From positions 1-20,842 of the forward strand of contig DRMS01000391.1 of NCBI GenBank assembly GCA_011322515.1: a stretch of DNA of 20,842 nucleotides, read 5' to 3'. Every line of letters starts with the position of its first letter. Within the stretch, counting starts at the first letter, position 1. This document shows, piece after piece, positions 1 through 8,252 of this stretch. The DNA comes from Leucothrix mucor. GTDB taxonomy: Bacteria > Pseudomonadota > Gammaproteobacteria > Thiotrichales > Thiotrichaceae. Position numbers and translations under genes: made by a program. The notes under the pieces were generated by a model. That model was not told the DNA's origin, ran no database searches, and saw only the letters and a program-made list of their open reading frames with translations.

Positions 1-1074
1 ATTAGCTTGTTCTATAAGCACCTTAAACGTTGAGTTTTCTATAGCAGGTTGCCATTCTGCCATTCCAGGACTCCATACAAGTGTTTCGGCGGTGATAACC
101 GCTTCTTGCACCATGCCTTTAATCGTAGTAACTGAATGAGGACCTGTTGCTTCATCATTTAATGCCACATGCCAGCGATCACCAGGAATAGGGGGCGGTG
201 CTGTATGTGTAGTAACATCTGGCGTTTGTTTTTGCTGGAGTGCCTGACTCATTTGTTGACCTACGGCTAAGCCAATCCCCATTTCCATTGCGCTTGCTGC
301 TGAGCCATTTCCCGAACCTAATGAATCAGCCGCATTGTATTTAAGGTATTTATCCAAGTCACCAATCATACCCATGCTAGTACGCTTATCAAGCGCTTCT
401 TCAACGACTGAGGGTAATGAGATATTTTCCACTAGGATTTTTGTAAGTTCTATTCCATAGTCATTAAACTCAGGTGAAATACGTTGGGTAATAAACTTAC
501 CTAGGGCATCGTAGTTTCCTGCTAAATCAAGCACGGGAATATTGGCTTTACCTAAAATATTAGAATAACGTGAGACGATAATATCGCGCAGTTGATTGCT
601 AATTTCTGTTATTGAGAAGCGACCATCCGTTCCCAATATTTCCATCATAAATTTTTTAGGATCATTAATGCGGATGGAGTAACTGCCAAAGGTACGCAAA
701 CGCACCATGCTGAATTCTTTATCACGCAACATAATAGGGTTTTTAGTACCCCATTTTAGATCGGTAAACTGACGCATATTAAAGAAGTAGACTTCCGCCT
801 TAAAGGGACTTTCAAAGCCATGATCCCAATGTTGTAACGTTGATAATACAGGTAAGTTTTTAGTCTCCAGCTCATATAATCCTGGAGCCAGTACGTCTGC
901 TATCTGCCCCTCACTCACAAAGACAGCAACTTGCGTTTCGCGCACAGTAAGCTTCGCGCCATATTTTATTTCATTACCATAACGCTCGTAGCGATACACC
1001 ATGGTATCAGGGCTATCTTCTGTCCACTCTATAATATCAATGAACTCGCCAAATACTTTATCCCAAAGGCTCAT
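1..1074 (-). CDS. SPFH-domain protein with C-terminal GYF_2 domain (C-terminus cut by window edge)
   Basis: Not called as a closed ORF because it runs off the window, but reading the minus strand from the ATG at 1074 gives 358 uninterrupted codons. It starts MSLWDKVFGEFIDIIEW and carries an SPFH/band-7-like domain (about residues 25-230; note FGSYSIRINDPKKF at 129-142), as in the YdjI-type 'virion core protein' family. A Gly/Ser/Ala/Gln-rich linker (250-290) follows. The end is a GYF_2 (DUF4339) module at about 299-345, shown by W301, GPHS at 311-314 and the LVWSPGMAEW segment at 332-341. AGGA lies about 10 nt before the ATG. SPFH proteins usually form oligomeric scaffolds at membranes; GYF_2 is thought to bind peptides or partner proteins. 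It lies 63 nt downstream of the telA-like gene and is probably in the same operon. Domain identity is solid; the cellular role is inferred. Only a few C-terminal residues are probably missing. Confidence 0.85.
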   Translation of the reverse strand, partial: MSLWDKVFGEFIDIIEWTEDSPDTMVYRYERYGNEIKYGAKLTVRETQVAVFVSEGQIADVLAPGLYELETKNLPVLSTLQHWDHGFESPFKAEVYFFNMRQFTDLKWGTKNPIMLRDKEFSMVRLRTFGSYSIRINDPKKFMMEILGTDGRFSITEISNQLRDIIVSRYSNILGKANIPVLDLAGNYDALGKFITQRISPEFNDYGIELTKILVENISLPSVVEEALDKRTSMGMIGDLDKYLKYNAADSLGSGNGSAASAMEMGIGLAVGQQMSQALQQKQTPDVTTHTAPPPIPGDRWHVALNDEATGPHSVTTIKGMVQEAVITAETLVWSPGMAEWQPAIENSTFKVLIEQAN

Positions 1075-1137
1075 TAGTTTGTTTCCTATCAATATTTATA
1101 TATGGAAGTACTCTCTACTCCCATTCTATTTAAGTCG

Positions 1138-2295
1138 TTATCCCGCTTTATCAGCTTTTGCCTTAGCTGACATAAGCGTTTCACGTAACTCACCTTCCAG
1201 CGTTTTCAATTCTATTTCAGCTTCTGCACGAGCCGCCTTACCTTCATCGGCAATTCTCAAACTATCGTTAATGGTAGCAACCAGTGTTTCATTGGCTTTA
1301 CGCACGGATTCAATATCAAAAATACCACGTTCCATCTGTGTTCTTACTTCTGCATTGGCTTGCTGTAGATTGGTTGCATTAGACTCTAGTAACTCATTGG
1401 TTAAATCGGAGGCTTGCTTTACTGTTTCTGCGGCATCGCTCATGCGGAAAATTGTCACTGCTTGAGCTAACTGATTCTTCCATAAGGGAACGGTATTGAT
1501 GAGTGTTGAGTTGATTTTATTGATGAGTGTTTTATCGTTTTCTTGGACTAAACGAATACTCGGCAAACTTTGCATGGCGACTTGACGGGTTAAGCGCAGG
1601 TCGTGTAAACGACGCTCTAAATCATCGCGCGCACTGCGTAGATCCCTTACCGCCTGCGCTTTGAGCATATCTTCCTTATCCACTTCTGCTTCTGCAAGCA
1701 GTGCTGGAATATCTTTATTATCCAAGCGAGATAATTTTTCCTCGCCTGCGGTAATATAAAGCTCCAGTTTATGGAAAAAATCTAGATTAGCCTCATACAG
1801 CTTATCCAGAGAAATAATATCCGTCAGCAGTTGCGTTTTTTGCCCTTCCATCTTATCGGTAATTTCATTGATCTGTGTTTTAATCTCTGAATACTGGCTC
1901 ATAAAAAGTGCAATAGGCTTTGCCTTGCCAAATAATCGAGCAAAAAAACCTTGTTTTTTATTTGGATTCAACTCATCAACATCAAACCCTTTAATCGCAA
2001 CCACCATTTCATTCAATGATTTGCTGGCGCTGCCAAGGTCTTTATTACGCACACCTTCTAACATTCTCTCTGAAATGGTACTCATTTGTTCTTGCGCACT
2101 ACTGCCGAAAAAGATAATGCTACTACGGTCGGTCATATCAATTTCGCCGATAATCGAATCCACTTCTTTTTTTTCTGCCGCATCTATCTTGTTATAAGCA
2201 ACAAGATCCTGATTTATGGTTTGTGTTGCTGCAATTTCTGTTCCAGGGATAATGGCTGTTTCGGTTGCTGTAGCAGTTGTTGTTTGGTTTGACAT
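1138..2295 (-). CDS. telA: TelA-family toxic anion resistance protein
   Basis: A 385-residue soluble, highly charged, mostly helical protein. The family hallmark is the segment GFDVDELNP (103-111) followed by GFFARLFGKAKP (116-127), with KMEGQKTQLLTDIISLDKLYEAN further on and long helices to the C-terminus. The length is usual for TelA. The low-complexity N-terminus (about 1-30, Thr/Ala/Gln rich) is probably disordered. GAGG lies about 11 nt upstream of the ATG and fixes the start. Family members were named for tellurite or toxic-anion resistance (TelA; YaaN in Bacillus), but the biochemical mechanism is unknown. It lies between the xpaC-like gene (109 nt upstream) and the SPFH gene (63 nt downstream) on the same strand. 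The xpaC-telA pairing matches the Bacillus xpaC-yaaN arrangement. Confidence 0.88.
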   Translation of the reverse strand: MSNQTTTATATETAIIPGTEIAATQTINQDLVAYNKIDAAEKKEVDSIIGEIDMTDRSSIIFFGSSAQEQMSTISERMLEGVRNKDLGSASKSLNEMVVAIKGFDVDELNPNKKQGFFARLFGKAKPIALFMSQYSEIKTQINEITDKMEGQKTQLLTDIISLDKLYEANLDFFHKLELYITAGEEKLSRLDNKDIPALLAEAEVDKEDMLKAQAVRDLRSARDDLERRLHDLRLTRQVAMQSLPSIRLVQENDKTLINKINSTLINTVPLWKNQLAQAVTIFRMSDAAETVKQASDLTNELLESNATNLQQANAEVRTQMERGIFDIESVRKANETLVATINDSLRIADEGKAARAEAEIELKTLEGELRETLMSAKAKADKAG

Positions 2296-2404
2296 GCTGA
2301 TTGTATCCTCGTTAATTATTTGTTTTTTATATTCTAGATTTAAAAGTACAAAAAATTGTTTTTATAAATATCTCGTAAGACTCATATCTAATAGTTAAGC
2401 GGCT

Positions 2405-3262
2405 TTATAGAACCCCTTCGTGCTTTAATTGCGTTTCTAGTACTTCAATTTTAACATCAAGATCAAAACGATCATTTTCTTTAAGCTTTTCTTGTTGTTC
2501 ATCAAAAGTTCGTTCAATGGAGTCTAAAACACGCCTAAAGTTAGCATCTAACACCTCTGTCGTTGCCTCTTTACTATGTGTTTTTGCATAGCTTTCCGTT
2601 ACCCGCTGTGTTCCATCAAGATAGACTTTCAAAAATTTACGCGCACGATCTAAATCATTTGGATCATTCTTTATGGTCTCTAATATTTCACGCGCTTTTT
2701 GGGTAATATTTTTTAAATGCTGATCTAACTCCAAATTATTAATATTTTTTCTTGCCGCCTCAATGCCTGCAATTTTAATTTCAGCGGCCTCTAGTGCCGC
2801 AAAGACTTCATCGGCACTGACACTTAATGAGATTCCTCCTGTTTTATCTTTACGCGGGTCTAATCCATAGGAAAAATAAAATCCTAATAAAGCGGCTACC
2901 CCCAATAAAATGCTGTGAAAAACACCATAATTTGTTGCAAACAAAGCAGTTAACCCTGTACTAATACCAAGAAATAGAGCTGCAATCGTTTTAAACGGTG
3001 TGCCAGGTGCTCTAGCAAATCGTCGACGCTGATATTTGCCTTCACGCTTAAATCCTTCACGCGCTATCATTGCTGACATCATAAAACCCGCAAAGGCCGC
3101 TGCAGAAACAAGCGTATGTAGCATTTCACCACGCATTAATGAAATAATGGCCGCGATAAGCAATGGAATAGGCATAACAAAAAGTAAAAAACCTTTCAGC
3201 CACCCATACTTAACTCTGCTCAGTGTCTTTTCCTCTGGCGAGTAACGTTTTGCACTAGACAT
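2405..3262 (-). CDS. xpaC: XpaC-like membrane protein (5-bromo-4-chloroindolyl phosphate hydrolysis family)
   Basis: A 285-residue protein with four predicted membrane segments in two hairpins (about residues 23-43, 48-66, 91-109, 114-133). A basic stretch separates the hairpins (KREGKYQRRRFAR, 72-84). A cytoplasmic, charged, all-helical tail of about 145 residues follows. This is the XpaC (PF10112) architecture, and the tail (EIKIAGIEAARKNINNLE and onward) fits it. The name comes from a phenotypic assay; no enzymatic residues can be pointed to, and the real role is unknown. It heads, or is second in, the minus-strand cassette with telA and the SPFH gene, and is divergent from der. A short GAGA sits upstream of the ATG. 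Confidence 0.8.
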   Translation of the reverse strand: MSSAKRYSPEEKTLSRVKYGWLKGFLLFVMPIPLLIAAIISLMRGEMLHTLVSAAAFAGFMMSAMIAREGFKREGKYQRRRFARAPGTPFKTIAALFLGISTGLTALFATNYGVFHSILLGVAALLGFYFSYGLDPRKDKTGGISLSVSADEVFAALEAAEIKIAGIEAARKNINNLELDQHLKNITQKAREILETIKNDPNDLDRARKFLKVYLDGTQRVTESYAKTHSKEATTEVLDANFRRVLDSIERTFDEQQEKLKENDRFDLDVKIEVLETQLKHEGVL

Positions 3263-3280
3263 ATGAAATTCTCAAGTGGG

Positions 3281-3376
3281 TTATTGAAAAGTATGAATTA
3301 AAGCTTGGATAGAAACCAGACCAACTGTTGCAACTAATAGAAGAAAACCAATAATTTTCTTAACAAGATAAGGCAT
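3281..3376 (-). CDS. possible 31-aa single-span membrane peptide upstream of xpaC
   Basis: On the minus strand, 18 nt before the xpaC ATG, a short ORF reads MPYLVKKIIGFLLLVATVGL and ends in ...ALIHTFQ. It has a Lys-Lys motif followed by one hydrophobic segment of about 18-20 residues, which is the shape of a real small membrane protein. The frame stays open upstream of this ATG without an obvious start, and there is no strong Shine-Dalgarno sequence, so either the start or the gene itself may be wrong. No family recognised. Its position makes it a candidate first gene of the xpaC-telA-SPFH cassette. Confidence 0.35.
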   Translation of the reverse strand: MPYLVKKIIGFLLLVATVGLVSIQALIHTFQ

Positions 3377-3540
3377 TGAGTATGTACCATAGAGTGATAA
3401 TGTATATCCACCTATATATATAGTTAAAACGGTATTTTTTCAAGCTAGATATGATTAACGCCTATTTCATAACACACCACTTCATAAAATTTGCTATCCT
3501 CCCCGCTTTAATAAATCCTATTCTTAATCTAATACCCTCT

Positions 3541-4962
3541 ATGAAACCTGTATTTGCCCTAGTTGGCCGCCCTAATGTGGGCAAATCGACACTTTTTAAC
3601 CGTTTAACTAAATCCCGTGATGCGCTAGTAGCGGATTATCCTGGGCTAACCCGTGACCGCAAATATGGTTCGGGAGTTGTTGGTGAGCGTGATTACCTAT
3701 TGATTGACACAGGTGGCTTAACGGGTGAGGACGTTGGCATTGATGAATATATGGCAGCGCAAACATGGATGGCAGTGGATGAAGCTGATGTCATTATGTT
3801 TCTTGTCGATGGACGAGAGGGCTTAACCGCAGCCGATGATATGGTTGCCAGACGGTTACGCCGTGAGGGTAAGCACGTTTATTTATTGGTCAATAAAATT
3901 GATACTGTTGATCCTGACCAAGCCTGTGCTGAGTTTTATCAACTTGGCTTTGCTGATGTTTTTCCCATTGCGGCAGCACAAAATCGTGGCATTACTAAAA
4001 TGATGACTGCATTACTCGATAATTATCCTGATGATGGCGAAACTGAGGAAGAAATTGATACTTACCTTGATACCATTCGCATTGCTTTTATTGGTCGTCC
4101 GAATGTAGGTAAATCAACACTAATCAATCGTATGATGGGCGAAGAGCGTGTGGTGGCCTTTAATGAGCCTGGTACAACCCGTGATAGTATTTTTGTCCCC
4201 TTTGAGCGTGATGGCGAAAAATATACCTTAATTGATACCGCAGGAGTGCGTCGTCGTAGCAAGGTCAATGAAGCCATTGAAAAATTCAGCATTATCAAAA
4301 CGCTTGATGCGATTGAAAAATCGCATGTGGTGATTATGTTGTTGGATGCGCATGAAACCATTACCGAACAAGATGCGCATTTATTGGGTTTAGTACTGGA
4401 TGCGGGTCGCTCTTTAGTCTTGGCAATTAATAAATGGGATGGTCTGGATGAGTATGCACGCGAACAAATTAGAACTAAACTAGAAGTCAAACTACCCTTT
4501 TTAGAGTTTGCAGACCGTCACTTTATCTCTGCCTTACATGGCACAGGGGTTGGGCATTTATTTCAGTCGGTACATGAAGCCTATGACTCCTCGATGCTAA
4601 AAATATCAACCGCACGGATGACAAAAATGCTGGAAACAGCCGTGCAAGCACATCAATTACCGATTAGTAGTGGGCGACGCATTAAGCTACGCTATGCGCA
4701 TCAAGGTGGTAGCAATCCCTTTACCATTATTATTCATGGCAACCAAACTAAGCGCATTGCGAATAGCTATAAACGCTATTTAATGAATTATTTCCGCCAA
4801 ACTTTAAAGCTTAAAGGCACGCAAGTTCGTATTGAATTTAAAACAGGTGATAATCCTTTTGATACGCCCAAAAAACGTGCGCGAATTTCTAAATCTCAGG
4901 AATATCGTCAAAAGCGTAACTCACCTCATAAAACATCGCTAAAAAACAGTAAGAAAAAATAG
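3541..4962 (+). CDS. der: GTPase Der (EngA), ribosome assembly
   Basis: An essential tandem GTPase for 50S ribosomal subunit maturation, in the cytoplasm. The first G domain has the P-loop GRPNVGKST at residues 9-17, LIDTGG (G3) and VNKID (G4). The second starts near residue 181 with GRPNVGKST (185-193), PGTTRDS (switch I), LIDTAG and INKWD. A C-terminal KH-like domain (about 360-450) and a basic tail follow, for 473 residues in all, as is usual. The frame is open 90 nt further upstream (ATG at 3451), but the family always starts just before the first P-loop (MKPVFALVGR), so 3541 is chosen. There is no clear Shine-Dalgarno; TTGCTATCCT at 3491-3500 could be an extended -10 box. It is monocistronic here and divergent from the xpaC cassette. 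Confidence 0.97.
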   Translation: MKPVFALVGRPNVGKSTLFNRLTKSRDALVADYPGLTRDRKYGSGVVGERDYLLIDTGGLTGEDVGIDEYMAAQTWMAVDEADVIMFLVDGREGLTAADDMVARRLRREGKHVYLLVNKIDTVDPDQACAEFYQLGFADVFPIAAAQNRGITKMMTALLDNYPDDGETEEEIDTYLDTIRIAFIGRPNVGKSTLINRMMGEERVVAFNEPGTTRDSIFVPFERDGEKYTLIDTAGVRRRSKVNEAIEKFSIIKTLDAIEKSHVVIMLLDAHETITEQDAHLLGLVLDAGRSLVLAINKWDGLDEYAREQIRTKLEVKLPFLEFADRHFISALHGTGVGHLFQSVHEAYDSSMLKISTARMTKMLETAVQAHQLPISSGRRIKLRYAHQGGSNPFTIIIHGNQTKRIANSYKRYLMNYFRQTLKLKGTQVRIEFKTGDNPFDTPKKRARISKSQEYRQKRNSPHKTSLKNSKKK

Positions 4963-5012
4963 CAAGAAAATCAAACAGGTTTGAACTACACTTCTGGTTT
5001 GATTGTCTTTGC
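4962..5012 (+). terminator. candidate terminator hairpin after der
   Basis: Starting at the last base of the der stop codon, the arm GCAAGAAAATCAAAC pairs imperfectly with GTTTGATTGTCTTTGC across a loop of about 20 nt. The core AATCAAAC/GTTTGATT is perfect. The stem is A/T-rich and no long U-tract follows, so this is a weak intrinsic terminator at best. The remaining gap to the next gene (5013-5172) shows no convincing feature. Confidence 0.4.
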
Positions 5013-5172
5013 ATATTAATATTTATGGGTGTGGTTTCAATATAAGCAACTTGATACATTCTGTAGGAAATCGCGGCAAGGCGTTATTCCGTGTTACTAC
5101 AAAAACATAAACACCTTAACAACAACTGTAAATTATTTATCTAAACCACTAAAAAAACAGGTATAGAGCCAA

Positions 5173-6825
5173 ATGAACCCCACTGCTTTTCCCCCTCTCA
5201 TTTCACGTTTTCCACTAATATTAATTATTATTTTAGTAACATTATTCACTAGCCTCAACCTCCCTGCTGCAGGTAAGCCAATACTTGGCATTAATACCAA
5301 TGAGGTTATGCAGGTTGATTCTAGCGTACCTTTTCTGAATCTATTTAAACAGGCATTACCCTTTGATGAGTCACGGCGTTTAACACGTGGCAATATTGTC
5401 TATGACCGTGATGGCTGGCCACGTAGCCTTAACGGTGGTGTAGCGGGAACTAATCTAATTCACTGGTTACCTGCTGGCACGATTCCAGATGGAAATTACA
5501 CTGTTTTATATGATGGCGAAGGTGAGTTGAAATATTGTGAAGATGAAAAACTTAAAGACAATGATCCAAAGTGTGATGTGAAAATCATTAAACAAACCAA
5601 AGGCAGAGAAATCATTCAGATACGAGCGGGCAGTGATAACTTTTTTAAAGTCACACTCAGTATTACCAAAAGCAATCCTAGAAATTATTTACGCAATATA
5701 CGCCTACTCCCTCCTGGCGGTATCTGCGCTAATAATCCTTATAAACGTGTTCCAAGTGCGCGCTCCTGTCGTGGCAATTATCAGTCATTTGAAAAATATC
5801 ATAAAACAATCTTGTTTAACCCTGATTATTTAAACTTTATGCGCCATTTCAGGGTCATTCGTTTTATGAATATGTCAGGTATTACGCGTAATCCAATGAC
5901 CGCATGGAATCAGATGTCTCGTATGTCACAAGCAACGTGGGCAGGCAGAGAAGGTCGCCGTGGCGCACCGTTAGAAGTCATGGTAAAACTTGCCAATAAA
6001 CTCAATGCACGCCCTTGGTTTAATATTCCTCATGCGGCGGACAATAATCTGGTACGCCAATATGCACTCTATGTAAAAAAGCATCTACGTCCTAATTTAA
6101 AGCCCTATATTGAATACACCAATGAAACATGGAATAACGCCTTTAGCCAAGCGCAGTACGTCAAAACAATGGGGATAAAACAGCGGCTTGATACAAACCC
6201 TGCCCAAGCAGGACATAAGTTTTATGCTAAACGAAGTGTAGAGATCATGCGTATTTGGGAGCAAGTTTATGGAGGACATCAGCGCTTTACCCGCGTGTTG
6301 GGTGGGTTTGCCGCCAGTATCAGAATGACGGAACTATTATTAAAGTACAATAATACCTATAAATATATTGATGCCTTTGCCATAGCACCCTATTTCTATG
6401 TGCATTACCCCATGCTAAAGCAGATTCGATCCGTACCTGATGTGTTTAAATTACTAAAAGATCCTAAAAACCCTTACTCTATGGGAAGCATCTATAAGCG
6501 TCTTGAAAAACAAATGGCAGTAGCAAAAAAATATAAAGTAAAACTAGTTGCTTATGAAGGCGGGCAACATCTACTCGCCCCAGGTACCCATTCAACACGC
6601 GACCAGCCAAACCCCTACCTAATTGGAGCAAACCGCGCCCATCCAATGGAGAAGATGTATATTGAATTTTTGCAAAATTGGGGGCGTATTACAGGTAATA
6701 GTTTAATGACACTATTCTCAGCACCTAAAACCTATCAGTTTTATGGTAGCTGGGGGCTTAAAGAGCATATAAATCAACCTGATAATAAAGCACCTAAGTA
6801 TCGAGGGGTAAAGCGCTTTTTTTGA
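5173..6825 (+). CDS. secreted protein resembling clan-A glycoside hydrolases
   Basis: A 550-residue protein with a signal peptide: a long hydrophobic segment at about 12-30 ending in LNLPAAG, so cleavage is likely near 33. Residues about 36-170 look like a beta-rich N-terminal region with Cys122/Cys134, which may pair. From about 220 the sequence reads like a TIM-barrel hydrolase. ARPWFNIPHAAD (279-290) is followed by KPYIEYTNETWN (310-321), where Asn317-Glu318 fits the clan GH-A acid/base. VAYEGGQH (459-466) puts Glu462 in the position of a nucleophile. The end, FYGSWGLKEHINQP, resembles barrel ends of related proteins. Homologues I recall are annotated only as cellulose-binding or hypothetical. 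Substrate unknown. It stands alone between der and a repeat-rich gap, with only a weak AGG upstream. The glycosidase call is an inference from motif spacing. Confidence 0.65.
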   Translation: MNPTAFPPLISRFPLILIIILVTLFTSLNLPAAGKPILGINTNEVMQVDSSVPFLNLFKQALPFDESRRLTRGNIVYDRDGWPRSLNGGVAGTNLIHWLPAGTIPDGNYTVLYDGEGELKYCEDEKLKDNDPKCDVKIIKQTKGREIIQIRAGSDNFFKVTLSITKSNPRNYLRNIRLLPPGGICANNPYKRVPSARSCRGNYQSFEKYHKTILFNPDYLNFMRHFRVIRFMNMSGITRNPMTAWNQMSRMSQATWAGREGRRGAPLEVMVKLANKLNARPWFNIPHAADNNLVRQYALYVKKHLRPNLKPYIEYTNETWNNAFSQAQYVKTMGIKQRLDTNPAQAGHKFYAKRSVEIMRIWEQVYGGHQRFTRVLGGFAASIRMTELLLKYNNTYKYIDAFAIAPYFYVHYPMLKQIRSVPDVFKLLKDPKNPYSMGSIYKRLEKQMAVAKKYKVKLVAYEGGQHLLAPGTHSTRDQPNPYLIGANRAHPMEKMYIEFLQNWGRITGNSLMTLFSAPKTYQFYGSWGLKEHINQPDNKAPKYRGVKRFF

Positions 6826-6833
6826 TATGAGTC

Positions 6834-6874
6834 GGGCTAATAAATTAAGGTGAGACAGCCTATTAATTCATAGC
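6834..6874 (+). repeat. partial MITE end (GGCTA..TTAAGG family)
   Basis: GGGCTAATAAATTAAGGTGAGACAG-type sequence, nine bases after the stop of the secreted hydrolase-like gene. It matches the element end at 19246-19285 over about 40 bases, including the shared stretch GACAGCCT.TTAATTCATAG. Only one end is recognisable, so it is a solo or decayed copy of the family seen complete at 7138-7305. Confidence 0.6.
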
Positions 6875-7137
6875 ATCAACCGAACCTAGCACTCCAAGCA
6901 CTTTCTGGATCGCCCTACGGGAGCAAATAACGTGGTTGGCGTACTATAGTTTTTCAGATAAATAATTTCTTGATAAAAGGAGTGAAAGCTTCAGCTTTTC
7001 AGTCATCAAGATAAATTTAATCAGTGAACGTCTATAGGTTCTGTTTAAAGTCATTGTTACAAACAGATTAATACTAAATTGTTAATCACTTTGAGAATGG
7101 AAAACCTGATATTATCCACAATATCCTATAGTAAATT
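6875..7137. other. intergenic stretch, one hairpin, no gene seen
   Basis: No convincing ORF on either strand. The only structure I see is a hairpin at 6969-7010: outer arms CTTGAT/ATCAAG and inner arms TGAAAGCT/AGCTTTTCA around a TC loop. It could be a transcription terminator for the hydrolase-like gene, but it lies about 145 nt downstream of its stop and no clear U-tract follows. The last eight bases (7130-7137, AGTAAATT) are the left target duplication of the MITE that follows. Confidence 0.4.
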
Positions 7138-7305
7138 GGCTACCAACTTAAGGTGAGACAAGTAAAGTCATAGCAAATAACCCGCACCCTTTGACAAGCT
7201 CAGGGAACTAGCCCTTCGGTAGACTCAGGACACCGCTTCCTGAGCCTGTCGAAGGGTGCGGGTGAATAGCAGAAACATTAACTGTCCCACCTTAAACTGC
7301 TAGCC
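7138..7305. mobile_element. 168-bp MITE with terminal inverted repeats and 8-bp target duplication
   Basis: The left end GGCTACCAACTTAAGGTGAG and the right end (read inverted) GGCTAGCAGTTTAAGGTGGG match over about 23 bases with four mismatches. Both sides are flanked by the identical octamer AGTAAATT (7130-7137 and 7306-7313), as expected from transposition. There is no coding capacity. The interior (7180-7263) is a strong hairpin: ACCCGCACCCTT..GACA pairs with TGTCGAAGGGTGCGGGT, and a third related half-copy (CCCTTCGGTAGACTCAGG) sits in the loop. Ends beginning GG plus an 8-bp duplication fit the IS1595 or ISL3 families as source of the transposase; this is an inference. The element ends about 50 nt before the purC start. 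Confidence 0.85.
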
Positions 7306-7355
7306 AGTAAATTTACAAAGCCAACCTATCTAATTAACCGATACACTATCTTCCT

Positions 7356-8252
7356 ATGAACACTGCTGTTTTTAAAACAAATTTGCAACATTTGCCGTTA
7401 ATCACACGCGGCAAAGTTCGTGATATTTACGATATTGATGCAGATCATATGCTGATTGTTACTACCGATCGCTTATCTGCTTTTGACGTAGTTTTGCCCG
7501 ATCCTATTCCTGAGAAGGGGGCAGTACTAACCACTGTTTCAAATTTCTGGTTTAAAAAACTAGCGCATATTATTCCAAATCATTTTGCTGATTTGAGCAT
7601 CAATGATATTGGTCTATCAGATGATGAGGTAAAAACATTAGCTTCGCGTAGTGTGGTAGTCAAAAAACTAAAACCTCTGCCTGTTGAGGCGATTGTGAGA
7701 GGCTACCTTATCGGTTCTGGCTGGAAAGATTATCAACAAACAGGGCAGGTCTGTGGTATTGATTTACCTGATAACTTACAACAAGCAGGCAAGCTTCCAG
7801 CCGTTATTTTTACGCCATCAACCAAGGCTGATGTGGGTGATCATGATGAGAATATTGACTTTGCTAAAATGGAATCATTGATCGGTGCAGCATTAGCGCA
7901 ACAAGTGCGTGATGTGAGTCTACAGCTTTATAGTGAAGCGGCTGATTTTGCATTGCAAAAAGGCATTATTATTGCGGACACCAAGTTTGAATTTGGGTTG
8001 GATGAAAATGACCAATTAATTTTGATTGATGAAATTTTATCGCCTGATTCTTCACGTTTTTGGGCTGTGGATTCTTATCAAGAAGGCATGAGTCCACCAT
8101 CATTTGATAAGCAATTTATTCGTGATTATCTAGAAACGCTGGACTGGGATAAAACACCTCCAGGTCCAACTTTGCCGCAGGAAATATTAGATAAATCAGC
8201 AGAAAAATATCAGCAAGTGGCTGATTTACTATTAGGTGATCAGTCAAGGTGA
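7356..8252 (+). CDS. purC: phosphoribosylaminoimidazole-succinocarboxamide synthase (SAICAR synthetase)
   Basis: Purine biosynthesis enzyme joining CAIR and aspartate with ATP to give SAICAR, in the cytoplasm. The 298-residue length is that of the long subtype. Signatures are RGKVRDIYD (18-26), TTDRLSAFD (36-44), LPVEAIVRGYLIGSGW, FTPSTKADVGDHDENI and LIDEILSPDSSRFW. The start ATG at 7356 fits the family N-terminus, although no Shine-Dalgarno is visible upstream. The stop overlaps the start of the next gene by 4 nt (GTGA), so the two are probably translationally coupled. The MITE right end and its duplicated octamer lie within 60 nt upstream and may influence the promoter. Confidence 0.97.
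   Translation: MNTAVFKTNLQHLPLITRGKVRDIYDIDADHMLIVTTDRLSAFDVVLPDPIPEKGAVLTTVSNFWFKKLAHIIPNHFADLSINDIGLSDDEVKTLASRSVVVKKLKPLPVEAIVRGYLIGSGWKDYQQTGQVCGIDLPDNLQQAGKLPAVIFTPSTKADVGDHDENIDFAKMESLIGAALAQQVRDVSLQLYSEAADFALQKGIIIADTKFEFGLDENDQLILIDEILSPDSSRFWAVDSYQEGMSPPSFDKQFIRDYLETLDWDKTPPGPTLPQEILDKSAEKYQQVADLLLGDQSR

Noticed and set aside
1001..1465. 154-residue plus-strand ORF
   Set aside because: Antisense to the SPFH and telA genes, which have clear family signatures; composition is Ser/Leu/Ala shadow type.
3451..3540. Longer der start at ATG 3451
   Set aside because: Adds 30 hydrophobic residues never seen in Der. The family starts at MKPVFALVGR (3541).
7138..7305. CRISPR or riboswitch reading of the hairpin cluster
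   Set aside because: No regular spacing of repeats; terminal inverted repeats with an 8-bp target duplication explain the structure better.
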